This document shows positions 14,425 to 15,388 of a DNA stretch of 15,388 bases, piece by piece (position 1 is the stretch's first letter; the number at the start of each line of letters is the position of its first letter). The position numbers were made by a program, and so were the translations under genes. The notes under the pieces are model-generated. The model was not told the DNA's origin, did no database searches, and worked only from the letters and a program-made list of their open reading frames with translations. The stretch comes from Nitrospirota bacterium (GTDB lineage: Bacteria; Nitrospirota; Thermodesulfovibrionia; Thermodesulfovibrionales; UBA6898), in NCBI GenBank assembly GCA_029858145.1, contig JAOUFP010000015.1:1-15388 (forward strand), given 5' to 3'.

Positions 14425-15369
14425 ATGGAAAAGAAATCATCTCAAGAAATAAAATACAGATATGCGGAATACTTCCTGCTTGCTGTCCTCATTGTCTTAT
14501 ACGGTATCGCCGCCAGCCAGAGGAATCTCATCTGGAAAGACGAAGTAACGCTCTGGTCGGATGTGGTCAAAAAGTCTCCTGATAAATCCAGGCCTTATAA
14601 CAATCTCGGGGCCGCGTACCATAACAGAAAACAGTATGAGGCGGCACTTGCCTCATACAGGAAAGCCCTCCAGATAAAACCTGATGAATACAAGGCCCAC
14701 TATAATATCGGGTTTATATACCAGCTGCGGGGACTATTTGATATGGCCATCGCTGAATATGAGGCAGAGCTGCAAATCTATCCGCGTTCATTCAAGTCCC
14801 TTTCAAACCTCGGCACGTGCTACGCGGAAAAAGGACTCTGGGACAGGGCGATCTTTTTCCATCAAAAGGCTATCGAACTGATGCCTGACGACCCGATGCT
14901 CAGGGGCACACTCGGCAACACCTACCTGCAAATGGGACTCTTCGGCCAGGCGATCAACGAATATGAAAAGGCGCTCGGGATCGAGCCGCACAACCACCTT
15001 TTACTGTATAATACAGGCGTAATATACGAAAGAAAAGGGATGCTGGACGAGGCAGCAGCCGCCTATCAAAAAACCCTCATCATAGCCCCTGATTTCCTTG
15101 AAGCAATGGATAACCTCGGCAATGTGTACATGAAAATGGGTATGACTGAAGAAGCGATAGAAATATACAATAAGGCGATAAGCGTCAAGCAGGACTTCCC
15201 GTCGGCACACTGGAACCTCGCCCTCGCCTTTGAAAGCAAGATGATGACAGGGGCTGCGCTCAGGGAATACAGGATATACTCGCGATTGAATCCGGGAGAC
15301 CCGAGGGCACAGGAAAATATCATCCGGCTCGAGGCCGCGGCGCGCAAAAAAAATGAAAGGCCTCGATGA
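14425..15369 (+). CDS. Membrane-anchored seven-TPR protein, C-terminal half of a TMTC-like protein
   Basis: 314 residues. ATG 14425 has AAGGGA 9 nt upstream. Residues 14-30 are one membrane helix (YAEYFLLAVLIVLYGIA), followed by SQRNLIWKDEVTLWSDVVKKSP and seven consecutive TPRs (about 56-297; consensus NLG..Y...G....AI..Y.KAL...P). The helix and the W-x-x-E-V-T-L-W segment align with residues about 372-420 of the 576-residue paralogue, so this protein starts where the 400-residue minus-strand protein stops. It can be a real stand-alone TPR anchor, since it has its own promoter and ribosome-binding site, or the 3' part of a gene broken by inversion. By topology in TMTC enzymes the TPRs should face outside the cytoplasm, where they would bind exported acceptor proteins. 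Confidence 0.88.
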   Translation: MEKKSSQEIKYRYAEYFLLAVLIVLYGIAASQRNLIWKDEVTLWSDVVKKSPDKSRPYNNLGAAYHNRKQYEAALASYRKALQIKPDEYKAHYNIGFIYQLRGLFDMAIAEYEAELQIYPRSFKSLSNLGTCYAEKGLWDRAIFFHQKAIELMPDDPMLRGTLGNTYLQMGLFGQAINEYEKALGIEPHNHLLLYNTGVIYERKGMLDEAAAAYQKTLIIAPDFLEAMDNLGNVYMKMGMTEEAIEIYNKAISVKQDFPSAHWNLALAFESKMMTGAALREYRIYSRLNPGDPRAQENIIRLEAAARKKNERPR

Positions 15370-15388
15370 TGCCTTTATCTGATCCCAA
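15366..15388 (+). CDS. Possible start of a downstream gene (partial)
   Basis: ATGATG at 15366 overlaps the TPR gene stop as ATGA and stays open to the window end (MMPLSDP). The overlap pattern suggests translational coupling, but only seven codons are visible and no product can be named. Confidence 0.3.

Overview
The window looks like a chromosomal accessory region of a Gram-negative anaerobe rich in c-type cytochromes. The signs are lipoproteins with lipoboxes, an outer-membrane beta-barrel, a cytochrome with at least 14 haems and bacterial TMTC-type membrane glycosyltransferases with TPRs. Nitrospirota or a Desulfobacterota/Geobacter-like lineage would fit, but that is inference; no rRNA or other taxonomic marker is present.

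Left part (1-9068, all minus strand, read right to left): a tightly packed seven-gene operon. A candidate sigma70 promoter at 9039-9068 is followed by a DUF4382-like + seven-bladed YncE-type propeller lipoprotein, a 758-residue outer-membrane beta-barrel with an inserted discoidin-like domain, two single-domain CsgG/LpoB-like lipoproteins, a secreted two-domain CsgG-like protein, a lipoprotein with two parvulin-like PPIase domains, and a multihaem cytochrome c cut by the left edge. Junctions are ATGA, TAATG, short overlaps or a 13-nt gap, so the proteins are probably made together. The set reads as an outer-membrane machine that folds, exports or embeds a multihaem cytochrome, i.e. a candidate extracellular electron transfer system. 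The parts are recognisable at fold level, but I do not recognise this combination as a named system.

Middle part (9236-11732, minus): a secreted six-bladed NHL-type propeller, a 400-residue TMTC/PMT-like GT-C membrane protein without TPRs, and a doubtful small ORF. Next comes a 660-nt gene-free stretch (11733-12394) with hairpin repeats, a direct repeat and a 156-bp MITE-like element with terminal inverted repeats.

Right part (12395-15388, plus): a full-length TMTC-like protein (576 residues, GT-C membrane part plus TPRs), a gap with two hairpins, an extended -10 promoter and a 14-bp palindrome, then a 314-residue protein with one membrane helix plus seven TPRs. The 400-residue minus-strand protein and this 314-residue plus-strand protein are complementary halves of one TMTC-like protein, as judged against the intact 576-residue paralogue. 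Inverting the segment between them would rejoin them. The very end may hold the first codons of another plus-strand gene.
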